A stretch of 64,000 nt of DNA, taken from contig NC_091970.1 in assembly GCF_036711975.1 (NCBI RefSeq), positions 9,369,501 to 9,433,500 of the forward strand, given 5' to 3'. The position numbers and the translations under genes were made by a program. The notes under the pieces were generated by a model. That model worked only from the letters and a program-made list of their open reading frames with translations. It did no database searches and had not been told where the DNA came from. Shown here piece after piece: positions 21,125-32,150 of the stretch. The DNA comes from Onthophagus taurus (lineage: Eukaryota > Arthropoda > Insecta > Coleoptera > Scarabaeidae). The number at the start of each line of letters is the position of its first letter. The first letter of the stretch is position 1.

Positions 21125-24100
21125 TTAAACATCATATTGAATTATAATAGACTCCTTATCAACATAATTCAACAAAGTATTCTCCAACTCTTTATTATTT
21201 TCTTCCAAATCTTTCCCTTGGAGCACAACACCTCCGTTATTATCAATTACAGCTTCCATAACGATCGTATCGACATGTTCCGGATTAATCACGTCGTTAA
21301 TTTCTTGATTAATCTTAATTTCTCCCTCGTTAAAATTATCATCATCGAATAAAACATCAAAATTCCCCGAAGATATCAAAACATCATCCGTGGTACCGGA
21401 ATACCCATAAAACCCCCATATCCATAATTGATTTTCCATGCATTTAATATACCCAAGAACTTTTTGAAAAAAACTATTTATGTTAATCTTGGGGTATGTT
21501 TCAATGTGTAACCAAGCCCTGATGACGTTTCTTTTTTGAAACGATGTTAAATCCTTACTAAACGATTTTTTATCCCCTTTCGTGTAAACATCACGCAAAA
21601 ACGATTCTAATTCGATTAATTTTTCGATTAAACTCACTATTTTGACGCTATTTTGCGGGGTTTTTCCTTTGAATAGTAACAAATAGTCTCGTAACTTTTT
21701 AAATGGTGCTATTACGTTTTCGCTGATACGATTTTCTAAATGATGCACGCAAAATAATTGCGGCGTGACGGTTTTAATCCAAATTTCGTTGATGTACTCG
21801 AAAATTGGTTCGGTTATTTTGTTTAAATCTAAATCGTTTGATTGAGTTTTGATCGTGTTTAACGCATCTTCGATTGTATTAACTGGAAGTAAAGGTAACA
21901 TTAATAACATGTGGTAAATGTTGCGGAAATTCGAATTTGTTTCTAAATTTTTTGATAAATTTAATGAACATATTTTTTTGTAAATGTTTTGGGTGTAATA
22001 ATAAAATGAGCCTCCGATGTGGGAGTCTAAATAGATTTCGCCTAAAGCGTAATATAAAGAGGATTCGTAATCGGTTACGATTTCGTAAGGTTTTAGATTT
22101 GGGGCTAAATCATCGCGGAGATGTTTAAATATTTTTGCGAAAATTTCTTGATTCTTTTTATTAACTAAGGCGAATAAAATCGGGTAATAACTTTCATCGA
22201 GCCAAATTAAAACTGTTATTAAGTGGTACTCGAACGATTCTGTATTATTTATCTGAAAGGACCCATCGACGTACATTAAATCACTTTTTACGTCTTTATT
22301 TATGTTTGAAAAAATTATTGCGTAAGCACCATTTTCCGTGGAAAATTTTTCTTGGTAAAATTGTTTATTGTCATTAGTAAAATGTAATCGTTCGAACGCC
22401 CCATCTTCGATTCTTTCAAAAAGTTGTTCAAAACTAGAAATTTTCGGGATTTTCTCGGGGTTTTGGTGTTTGCAAATTTCGTTGATCACGTTTCTTAAAG
22501 GAATTAATTTTTTTATGTCTGGATCTTGTTCGGATATTTCCTCATACATTAATCGGATGTTTAAATTTTTATCTAATTGCATTTTTTTCCTCATTACGTG
22601 AAAAAACATGTGCTTTTTTCGAGTCTCTTCGCTCGGTTTTTTATGATTATGACCGATTTCTAGATTTAATTGGGAAGTTGCGATAAATTCTTTCGCTCGG
22701 CTTTTACAATTAGGGCTAATACACCTTAAGTATCGAACATTATTGTTTTTAACTAACCCCAAGATGAACAAATAACCATTCGAGATGATATAATCGCTAT
22801 TTAAAGGACCTTTTACGTACGAATAAGAAAATTCGCCAATTTTCGAATCGTTATTTAGCGGAGATTTATTTTGATACGTTTTCATTTCGTTTTCTTCGTC
22901 GTCTCCTTTTAGGATTGTGATTAATTCTTCGTTGGAGGGTGTTGTTTTTGGAATTTCGAGGCGAATTTTTTTCGTGCCTTGGTTTTTTAACTTCTCTTTA
23001 AACATTTTGTTGGTTTTTAAACACTTTAAGCGGAATTTAAACGCTTTTTGGAGCAATTTCATACAGTTTGTGCAAATAAATTTGGGCAAATTATCCATTT
23101 TTGTGATCTAATCGAAAAAGAATTAATTATAACCTCACCTACTCATTAAAACAAAAAAGTATAATTCAAGAATCATTATGTCGCTTCAAAATCTAATACT
23201 GCTAGTAAAAGGAGATATGGTCTCCAAAAAAGGTACCTACTACTTCCAAAATGCTAGATACTGGTGGAAAAGATTACAATCTGCTTGGAAAGACGAGATA
23301 CTGCTTCCATAAGACTAATTACTGCTTTCAGAGCGCTATATACTACTAGAAAAGATTATAACCTGCTTGAAGAAGACTAAATACTGCTAGGAGAAACTAT
23401 TAAAACTCCTTTCGACGACAAACACTACCTACACAATACTAGAAACTGCTTGCAGAAGACAGATATTGTCAATAGAAGGCTAGGTACTGCTACCAATACA
23501 CTACAAATTGATAGCAGAATACTAATACTGCTTGTAGCAGACCAAATACTGCCGCCAGAAGACTAAAAACTAGTCAAAGTGGCCAGACGCCAACGCCCTC
23601 TCGGTCATCTTCTTCGAATAATTTGATACAAAATTAAACTTTAAAATTAACACCACCTTTTAAAACCTTGTATCATATCCAAATTATTATTAATAAAATA
23701 AAATCATTATTTAAAATAAAATTAATAAAATAATAAGTAATGACACCTATCGTAATTATAACCCAAAAATTATTGATAGAAATCTACTTTACCTACTAAT
23801 GACATTTAACTGTCATGAATCATGATTATTGGTTGCCTATCTTAAAATATTGAAATAAAATTATTAAAAAGACACTGAATTTAACAGTTAATATCTAAAT
23901 AATGTTTTATTGGGGATCTTTATTCGTGGACGACGCATACATGGGGAAAAATCCTTGAGACAGGATAAGATTGTTGTGAATATATATAATAAACAGAGTT
24001 TGTGGAATTTGAGGTTAACCTAAAGCGAAATCAATCAAAATAATGTGGATTTGGAAATTAATCAGAAATAATGGAGTTTGATAAAGAATAAAGAAAGTTT

Positions 24101-27100
24101 TTCAAAAAAGAACAAGAAAATCTGTAAAGTTATGTCAAAGATCACCTCAACCTCGTTTTTAAAAGTTACAAAATGATTTATGTCTTAAAATAAAGGTAAA
24201 AGACTCTATTTTAAGATAGAAAATGCTAGTAAAAGATTAAAAACTGCTTGGAATGAGGAAATACTGTTTCAAAAAGTTACCTACAGCTTCTAAAATGCTA
24301 GATACTGCAGAAAAAGACCACAACATTGCTTTCAAAGACTTCCCAAAAAGATACCTAATGCTGCCAAAAAGTTAAATACTACTGGGAAGACTAATAACTA
24401 CTTGGAAAAAGGAGATATGGTCTCCAAAAAAGATACCTACTACTTCCAAAATGCTAGATACTGGTGGAAAAGATTACAATCTGCTTGGAAAGACGAGATA
24501 CTGCTTCCATAAGACTAATTACTGCTTTCAGAGCGCTATATACTACTAGAAAAGATTACAACCTGCTTGAAGAAGACTAAATACTGCTAGAAGAAACTAT
24601 TAAAACTCCTTCCGACGACAAACACTACCTACACAATACTAGAAACTGCTTGCAGAAGACAGATATTGTCAATAGAAGGCTAGGTACTGCTACCAATACA
24701 CTACAAATTGATAGCAGAATACTAATACTGCTTGTAAAAGACTAAATACTGCCGTCAGAAGACTAAAAACTCCTTGCGGAAGGCAAATACTACCTATATA
24801 ATACTAAAAATGCTTGCAGAAAATAGATATTGTCTATAAACAGCTAAGTACTGCTACCAACAGACTAGAAATTGGTTGCAGAATACTAATATTGCTTGTA
24901 GAAGAGCAAACATTGCCGCTAGAAGATTAAAAATGCCTTGTGGAAGACAAATACTACCAATATAATACTAAAAAATGCTTGCAGAAGATAAATATTGTCT
25001 ATAAAAGGTTAATTATTGCTACCAATAGACTACACATTGATTGCAGAATACTAATATTGCTTGTAGAAGACCAAATACTGCCGCCAGAAGACTAAAAACT
25101 CCTTGAAAAAGACTAATACTACCTATACAATACTACTAAAATACTAGAATAATACTAGAAACTGCTTTAAAAGATAGATATTGTCTATAAACAGCTAGGT
25201 ACTGCTACCAACAGACTAAAAATTGGTTGCAGAATACTAATATTGCTTGTAGAAGAGCAAACACAGCCGCCAGAAGATTAAAAATGCCTTGTGGAAGACA
25301 AATACTACCAATATAATACTAAAAAATGCTTGCAGAAGATAAATATTGTCTATAAAAGGTTAATTATTGCTACCAATAGACTACACATTGATTGCAGAAT
25401 ACTAATACTGCTTGTAGAAGACTAAATACTGTTGACAGAAGACTAAAAACTCCTTGCAAAAGACTAATACTACCTATACAATACTAGAAACTGCTTTAAA
25501 AGATAGATATTGTCTATAAACAGCAAGGTACTGCTACCAACAGACTAAAAATTGGTTGCAGAATACTAATATTGCTTGTAGAAGAGCAAACACTGCCGCC
25601 AGAAGATTAAAAATGCTTTGTGGAAGACAAATACTACCAATATAATACTAAAAAATGCTTGCAGAAGATAGATATTGTCTATAAACGATTAGTTATTGCT
25701 ACCAATAGACTACACATTGATTGCAGAATACTAATACTGCTTGTAGAAGACTAAATACTGTCGACAGAAGACTAAAAACTCCTTGCAAAAGACTAATACT
25801 ACCTATACAATACTAGAAACTGCTTTAAAAGATAGATATTGTCTATAAACAGCTAGGTACTGCTACCAACAGACTAAAAATTGGTTGCAGAATACTAATA
25901 TTGCTTGTAGAAGAGCAAACACTGCCGCCAGAAGATTAAAAATGCTTTGTGGAAGACAAATACTACCAATATAATACTAAAAAATGCTTGCAGAAGATAG
26001 ATATTGTCTATAAACGGTTAGTTATTGCTACCAATAGACTACACATTGATTGCAGAATACTAATATTGCTTGTAGAAGACCAAATACTGCCGCCAGAAGA
26101 CTAAAAACTCCTCGCGGAAGACAAATACTAAGAATACAATATTAAAAAATTTTTGTAGAAGATAGATATTGTCTATAGAAGGTTAGTTATTGCTACCAAT
26201 AGACTACACATTGATTGCAGAATACTAATACTGCTTGTGGAAGACTAAAAACTTCATGCGAAAGATTAATACTACCTATATAATACTAGAAACTGCTTAA
26301 AAAGATAGATATTGTCTATAAAAGGTTAGGTACTGCTACCAACAGACTAGAAATTGGTTGCAGAATACTAATATTGCTTGTAGAAGACCAAATACTGCTG
26401 ACAGAAGACTAAGAACGCTTTGCGAAAGACTAATACTACCTATACAATACTAGAAACTGCTTAAAAAGATAGATATTGTCTATAAAAGGCTAGGTACTGC
26501 TACTAACCAGTGACATGATTATCAACTGGACTGCGTGTTCGCCGAATAAAGTGATGCCAGTACGGTATGCAACCAACATTTGCCATTGTAGGCTCTTACT
26601 AAAATAGCACAATAAGACAAGTACGAGCAAGTTGCTTCATGTGAATATCTAAAATGACATTATTAAAAAAAATGATTTTCGTCGAAATTTGAACTTGTTT
26701 ATAAACAGGTACTTTGTCATTTTGTCACTGACAAAAGTACAGCAGGTCAGAAAATTGCATAGTAGAAGGGTATTTTTCTTATTTGCGCATTTATCAGCCC
26801 CGCAATAGCATTAACCTCGCTTTTGCCTACAATGGTCACTGTTGGTTGTCTAACCTATTGGCATCACTCCTTTACACGGGAATTATGCGGAGCATTCAAT
26901 CCAGTTAATAATCATGTCACTGCTACCAACAGATTAGAAATTGGTTGCAGAATACTAATATTGCTTGTAGAAGACCAAATACTGCCTACAGAAGACTAGA
27001 AACTCCTCGCGGAAGACAAATACTACCAATACAATACTAAAAAATGCTTGCAGAAGATAGATATTGTCTGTAGAAGGTTAGTTATTGCTACCAATAAAGT

Positions 27101-29974
27101 ACACATTGATTGCAGAATACTAATACCGCTTGTAGAAGACTAATACTACCTATACAATGCTAGAAACTGTTTAAAAAGATAGATATTGTCTACCAACAGA
27201 TTAGAAATTGGTTGCAGAATACTAATATTGCTTGTAGAAGACCAAATACTGCCGCCAGAAGACTAAAAACTCCTGGCGGAAAACAAATACTAGCTACACA
27301 ATACTAAAAAATGCTTACAGAAGATAGATACTGTCTATGAAAGGTTAGCTATTGCTACCCATAGACCACACATTGATTGCAGAATACTAATACTGCTTGT
27401 AGAAGACTAAATACTCCTTGCAAAAGACTAATAGTACCTATACAATGCTAGAAACTGCTTTAAAAGATAGATATTGTCTATAATAGGCTAGGTACTGCTA
27501 CTAACAGACTAGAAATTGGTTGCAGAATACTAATATTGCTTTTAGAAGAACAAATACTGCCGGCAGAAAACTAAAAACTCCTTGCGGAAAACAAATACTA
27601 CCTATACAATACTAAAAAATGTTTGCAGAAGATAGATACTGTCTAGAGAAGGTTAGCTATTGCTACCCATAGACCACACATTGATTGCAGAATACTAATA
27701 CTGCTTGTAGAAGACTAAATACTCCTTGCAAAAGACTAATAGTACCTATACAATGCTAGAAACTGCTTTAAAAGATAAATATTGTCTATAAAAGGCTAGG
27801 TACTGCTACTAACAGACTAGAAATTGGTTGCAGAATACTAATATTGCTTTTAGAAGAACAAATACTGCCGGCAGAAAACTAAAAACTCCTTGCGGAAAAC
27901 AAATACTACCTATACAATACTAAAAAATGTTTGCAGAAGATAGATACTGTCTAGAGAAGGTTAGCTATTGCTACCCATAGACCACACATTGATTGCAAAA
28001 TACTAATACTGCTTGTAGAAGACTAAATACTCCTTGCAAAAGATTAATAGTACCTATACAATGCTAGAAACTGCTTTAAAAGATAGATATTGTCTATAAA
28101 AGGCTAGGTACTGCTACTAACAGACTAGAAATTGGTTGCAGAATACTAATATTGCTTTTAGAAGAACAAATACTGCCGGCAGAAAACTAAAAACTCCTTG
28201 CGGAAAACAAATACTACCTATACAATACTAAAAAATGTTTGCAGAAGATAGATACTGTCTATAGAAGGTTAGCTATTGCTACCCATAGACCACACATTGA
28301 TTGCAGAATACTAACACTGCTTGTAGAAGACTAAATACTCCTTGCAAAAGACTAATAGTACCTATACAATACTAGAAACTGCTACCAACAGGCTAGAAAT
28401 TGCTATGTCATATTTGGGTGACAAAGAATCGAGTGTTGTAGCAGCAATTGTTAAATCTGCAATGGAAGGGACACAGAAGGATATCACTAAACAGAAGAAT
28501 AATTTCAGTAAATAGTCTTCAGCCAATAGTATTGTAATCTCCAAACACTTAGTAGTGTTTTGCCAGCAGTATACAGGGTGTTTCGGAGAACAAATTTAAC
28601 CACATATACTAGAGTGAAAATGATGATGATTCATATAAATAAAAATTAGTAAGTCTTCAAATTTCAAAGATACAGGCCATCAAAGTTAAGAAATTTTAAC
28701 ACATTTTTCCAAATATCTTAAACACTATTTACAGTAAAGCGCTGAAGTTTGGTACAGTATAAATCAATGTGGTGTAAAATCGTTAGGCAATTTATTAGTT
28801 GAATCGGTCCGCGGGAACAATGCTATATAGGCTGTTTCTAAAGTTTGTTTGCCCAGAACTTTTTTATTCTGTCATAACCCTACATTTATGTTTGCAGTTT
28901 CTAATAGTAAATTTAGTTTAGAAACTTTTATTACTCTTAGGTAATATTGATAAAAATCACTGTTTTCGTGTTAAATGCAAAAATGTTACACTACATGTGG
29001 TTACATTTGTTCCCCAAGTCACCAAAACACCCTGTATAGTTTTCTGAAAACATAAAATAGTCTTTGCCAACAGTATCTAGCTTTCTGAAAGTAGTTAATA
29101 GTCTTTTGAAAGCAGTATCTTGCATTTCCAAGCAGATAATAGTTTCTCCCAGCAGTATTTAGCAGATTGTAATCTTTTCCACCAGTGTCTAGCTTTTTAG
29201 AAGCAGTAGGTAACTTTTTGAAATAGTATTTTCTCTTTATAAGCAGTTTTTAGTCTTTTACTAGCAGTATTTCAACTTCTGATAGCAATAATTAGTCTTT
29301 TGCCAACAGTATCTAGCATTGTTAGTTCTAGTGACAGTGAGATGTAGAACTTTACTTTTAACTTTATCAGATTAATTTTGTGCATGGCTTTAAAATAAAC
29401 AATCAGCATGATTTCAGTATGTTCTACACTTTCTTTTTATGTTCAACATGTTTTTTGGTCATTTCACATGATGATTCTTGAATTTTTCCCAAAAAATTTA
29501 AACTTACAACAATCGGGTATGAACACAACATAATCATCGACATCACAGTAGTCCCATTTTCGGTTTTCTCAAAAATATTTCGTTCCAAATTTTCGTTACA
29601 GCCACAAACTCTGCATGCTTTCAGGTTTTCGTCTGAGTCCCAATTAATCTCTTCTTCCTCCATGAAAGGAATTGCACCTTTTCTTAGAACTACCAAGTTT
29701 CGCACGCTTTCCGGATTCAAATCCGTTTCTAATCCATCTAAATTAAATAATTTTAATAAATTAAAATTTTAAATAATAACGTAGAAACAAACTCACCAAA
29801 ATTCGATTGTTCAATAATGTCACTTGGCCTAAAATGGTCCAAACACACAAAGCTTTTTTCGTTAGGCTCAACTCCTTCCGTTCCCAAACTCTCCAACCAT
29901 TTCCGCTTAGTTCCTGGATTTTCCGGAAACGGCATACCCAAAGAATTATTGCAATCGGGAACGAAACAAGACAT
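21125..29974 (-). CDS. THAP-ZAD-FLYWCH-MULE transposase-derived fusion protein (3 exons)
   Basis: Exons are 29797-29974, 29508-29737 and 21125-23107. The donors are GTGAGT and GTAAGT, and the acceptors TTTAG and GATTAG. Phases 1 and 0 match, giving 796 residues. Residues 1-83 form a THAP zinc finger (C3, C8, W26, C44, H47, C-terminal AIP). Residues about 99-165 form a ZAD with C101/C104 on exon 2 and C148/C151 on exon 3. About 227-292 is FLYWCH-like (C265, C270, H289, H291). About 405-510 is a MULE transposase core with YVDGSF (D417) and VTDYES (D482). The usual C-x2-H pair after the second Asp reads GGSFYYY, so catalysis may be lost. A domesticated DNA-binding or regulatory protein is likely; its targets are unknown. 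The exon model is my reconstruction from splice signals and domain continuity. Confidence 0.82.
23161..23190. repeat. Intron-end motif, THAP gene intron 2, acceptor side
   Basis: ATAATTCAAGAATCATTATG followed by TCGCTTCAAA lies 53 bp from the exon 3 acceptor. It is the inverted partner of the copy at 29424-29484. Confidence 0.65.
23190..23574. repeat. CTGCT minisatellite, intron 2 block 1
   Basis: Units of about 20-21 bp, such as GGAGATATGGTCTCC, AGATACTGGTGGAAAAGATT and ACTGCTTGCAGAAGACAGAT, are repeated with higher-order structure. The block starts directly inside the intron-end motif at 23161-23190 and ends at the segmental duplicate. Confidence 0.8.
23575..24225. repeat. Segmental duplicate, copy 2 (uninterrupted)
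   Basis: This is the paralogue of 8088-8617 plus 16552-16665, lying in intron 2 of the THAP-ZAD-MULE gene. At 24090-24130 it reads straight through the point where copy 1 holds the LTR element, so it acts as a paralogous empty site. Small differences include a short insertion near 23720. Confidence 0.85.
24226..28404. repeat. CTGCT minisatellite, intron 2 main array
   Basis: About 4 kb of ~20-bp units are organised into higher-order repeats of a few hundred bases. Recurring pieces include TACTAATATTGCTTGTAGAA, GATAGATATTGTCTATAAAC and CTACCAACAGACTAGAAATT. Neighbouring higher-order units between 27,280 and 28,380 are nearly identical. The array is interrupted by a hAT-like MITE at 26508-26922. 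Related blocks occur at 18.6-19.2, 29.0-29.3, 38.1-38.8, 41.9-42.1 and 54.4-55.4 kb. Confidence 0.88.
26508..26922. mobile_element. hAT-like MITE (415 bp)
   Basis: The ends are long imperfect inverted repeats of about 95 bp, starting CAGTGACATGATTAT and ending ATAATCATGTCACTG. They are flanked by CTACTAAC (26500-26507) and CTACCAAC (26923-26930), an 8-bp duplication with one mismatch. CAGTG ends and 8-bp duplications are typical of hAT elements. There is no transposase ORF, so it is non-autonomous. Confidence 0.8.
28405..28515 (+). other. Small captured ORF-like fragment (36 codons)
   Basis: Between minisatellite blocks lies a non-repetitive 111-bp stretch that reads as an intact 36-codon ORF ([18 protein letters not shown] and a Lys-rich end). 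A second copy at 38535-38645 on the minus strand has about 85-90% identity but an internal stop. It may be an exon fragment carried by the repeat. The source gene is not recognised. Confidence 0.45.
28574..29034. mobile_element. Tc1/mariner-like MITE (461 bp)
   Basis: It starts CAGGGTGTTTCGG and ends AAAACACCCTG, flanked by TA on both sides (28572-28573 and 29035-29036). Inner parts of the ends also pair (GAACAAATTTAACCACAT with ATGTGGTTACATTTGTTC). It sits in the middle of a minisatellite block. No transposase ORF is present. Confidence 0.75.
29037..29335. repeat. CTGCT minisatellite, opposite orientation
   Basis: Units such as AGTCTTTTGCCAACAGTATCTAGC are the reverse complement of the main intron 2 array. 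The orientation switch lies near the mariner-like MITE. Confidence 0.75.
29424..29484. repeat. Intron-end motif, THAP gene intron 2, donor side
   Basis: The sequence runs from TTCTACACTTTCTTTTTAT to ATGATTCTTGAATT and ends 24 bp from the exon 2 donor. It is inverted relative to the copy at 23161-23190 at the other end of the same intron. Confidence 0.65.
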
Positions 29975-30803
29975 TTTCTACCTTAAAATACGTTTTTCTT
30001 AGCCCATATGACAGTTGGTGTTATTGACCCTGAAAAAGGAGACATCTATCGTTAAATCAATGTAAATAGCATTTTGATTAATTTTATTGATAATAGATGG
30101 CGAAATTTATTATTATTTTATTAAAATTCAATAAGAAAATACCTCTAAAATACTTTAATAACATAATTATCGTTATCGTTTTGTGATATGTTTTTTAAAC
30201 AACTCCATCGAAACATAACCTAACCATCTATCCTCAAACAAACCAAAAATATGATAACTTATTTTATATGTTATTTTTAATAAACATAAACAAAAATTCC
30301 AACTACTTACATAATTTTAAAACGTTTTAAATGTTTTATTTCTTTGTTAATCTTAAAATGAATTAGTTTGAATCGACGCGCCATCAACAAACTGTCATTT
30401 AGATTTTTGACATAAAACCAAAATAATCGTGAAGTTATCTCAAAACCATAAATTACATAACCTAACTTTTTTCATATTGATACAAAAATGAAAAAATTAA
30501 AAAGTGATTCGTTTATAATTTATTATGGATTATATTTCTTAAGAATTGTATTATGTAGTTTTAACCCCACAAAATGGGGAAGAATTTTTTTAATTAATAA
30601 TTTATTAAAATAACAACAAACAGAGACATCTATCGTTAAATTGATACAAATAGCACCCGTTTCCATTAATTATTAACCTCAAATAATAGATGGCGCAATG
30701 TTTAATTATTATTTTATTAAAATTTATCAAAATGTGATATAACCCCACCATAAAAATACCTAAAAACACTTTAATAACACAATTATCTTTATTTTTTTGT
30801 GGT
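29975..30803. promoter_or_regulatory. Divergent promoter region of the THAP gene and NIT2, with tandem duplication
   Basis: The two genes diverge from this 0.8-kb gap. About 30036-30235 is repeated as 30610-30830, both with GACATCTATCGTTAAAT and AGATGGCG. The first copy includes a decayed version of the first ten NIT2 codons (ATGTTTTTTAAACAACTCC at 30189). Between them lies a decayed fragment of the PIG-Z promoter and exon 1 (30361-30583). Confidence 0.6.
30361..30583 (+). pseudogene. Fragment of PIG-Z promoter and exon 1
   Basis: The stretch matches the reverse complement of about 40,190-40,400 (AACGTGAAGTTATC-like, CATAACCTAAC, ATACAAAAATGAAAAAATTA, TAGTTTTAACCCCACAAAA) with scattered differences. 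A one-base shift after the leader and loss of the HPDEFF codons break it. A third, promoter-only copy is at about 31,856-31,932, after NIT2. Confidence 0.7.
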
Positions 30804-31679
30804 ATGTTATTTAAAACAGTCAGACGTTTATCAACAATGATATCGAACGAAAGAAATTTCAAAGCAGCCTTGATCCAAATGACAGTGGGTACTGATCGAG
30901 ATAAAAACTTAGAGAATGCAAAAAAATTAATCGGAGAGGCTGCTAGAAATGGGGCAAAACTTGTGGTGCTTCCCGAATGTTTTAATTCGCCGTATGGGAC
31001 GAAATTTTTTAGTCAATACGCTGAGACGATCCCCGAAGGACAATCGAGTCAGGTTTTATCGAAAGCGGCGAAAGATAACCAAGTTTTTTTAATTGGGGGG
31101 TCGATTCCTGAAAAAGGAATTAACGAAAAATATTACAATACTTCAACGACGTGGAATCCTAACGGAGAGTTGGTCGCGAAGTTTCGAAAAATGCATCTTT
31201 TCGATATCGATATTCCAGGAGGGATTACATTCAAAGAATCGGATATATTACACGGGGGAAACGATTTGGCGACTTTTGAGATGGGCAAGACGAAAATCGG
31301 GGTTGGAATTTGTTACGATTTGCGATTTGAAGAGCTAGCAAAACTTTATAGGATGAAAGGGTGTGAAATTTTGGTTTATCCAGGAGCTTTTAACATGACG
31401 ACAGGCCCTATGCATTGGGAAATTCTTCAGAGAGGTCGCGCTTTGGATAATCAAGTGTATGTTATGGCTTGTAGCCCCGCGAGGAATCAACAAGGTTACA
31501 TCGCTTTTGGACATTCGCAAATCACCAATCCGTGGGGGAAAGTTATTGCCCAAGCTGGACATGAAGAGGAAATTATTTATGGCAATATTGATTTGGGAGA
31601 ATGCGATAAAATTAGACAACAAATCCCTATTTGGGATCAAAGGAGAACTGATATTTATGATACTCAACATAAACAGTAA
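30804..31679 (+). CDS. NIT2: Omega-amidase NIT2 (nitrilase superfamily)
   Basis: This single-exon ORF encodes 291 residues. Omega-amidase hydrolyses alpha-ketoglutaramate and alpha-ketosuccinamate, the keto products of glutamine and asparagine transamination. The nitrilase triad is visible as E58 (LPECFNSPYG), K129 (FRKMHLFDID) and C170 (GICYDLRFEE). FDIDIPGGITFKES and TGPMHWEILQRGRALDNQ are NIT2-specific signatures. The length is about 15 residues more than human NIT2. The extra N-terminus (MLFKTVRRLSTM) is basic and hydroxylated and could be a mitochondrial leader, with Met12 as the start of a cytosolic form. AATAAA sequences at about 31,780-31,800 can serve polyadenylation. A decayed copy of the 5' end lies at 30,189. 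Confidence 0.93.
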   Translation: MLFKTVRRLSTMISNERNFKAALIQMTVGTDRDKNLENAKKLIGEAARNGAKLVVLPECFNSPYGTKFFSQYAETIPEGQSSQVLSKAAKDNQVFLIGGSIPEKGINEKYYNTSTTWNPNGELVAKFRKMHLFDIDIPGGITFKESDILHGGNDLATFEMGKTKIGVGICYDLRFEELAKLYRMKGCEILVYPGAFNMTTGPMHWEILQRGRALDNQVYVMACSPARNQQGYIAFGHSQITNPWGKVIAQAGHEEEIIYGNIDLGECDKIRQQIPIWDQRRTDIYDTQHKQ

Positions 31680-32150
31680 AAAAGATCTGCTTTAATGCGT
31701 TTATAACCTCAAAATGTGTTACAAACGTCAACTGTAATCAATAGAAATGTTTATTTTAATATGTTTTAAACGATTTTAAAGAATAAAATAAAAAAAATAA
31801 ATAAATATAATCCTATATAAGTGTAATAATCAGTATTTTTAACATAACTTAGTTTGAATTGACGCGCCATCAACTAACTGTCACTTTGACATTAAATCAA
31901 AACAAACGTGAAGTTATCTCCAAATTATAAATCTATTTTTTTAACATTTTATTTTAACATTCAGTTTCTATTCTATTTCTAGGCCTTGTTTTAGTTCTAG
32001 TTTTACTTCAATAAAAATACACAACATAATAATAATTTATGCTAAATAGCGCTGCCTATCACTGGCACTAGAACTAATACTAGACCAAAAACTAGAAACA
32101 TTCGGGTTTAGTCGCACTTCTCTTAAGACGGAGAAATGTCAAGGAAAAAA
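31680..32150. other. NIT2 3' flank with duplicated fragments
   Basis: After the poly(A) signals lies a copy of the GACGCGCCATCAAC...AACGTGAAGTTATC promoter fragment (31,856-31,932). A TTCTAGGCC...TTTTAGTTCTAG stretch at about 31,975-32,100 follows, and a relative of it recurs at 41,340-41,420. No coding sequence is seen. Confidence 0.5.

Noticed and set aside
24226-28404. CRISPR-like look of evenly spaced short repeats
   Set aside because: The units are degenerate, lie head to tail without unique spacers, and sit in a eukaryotic intron.
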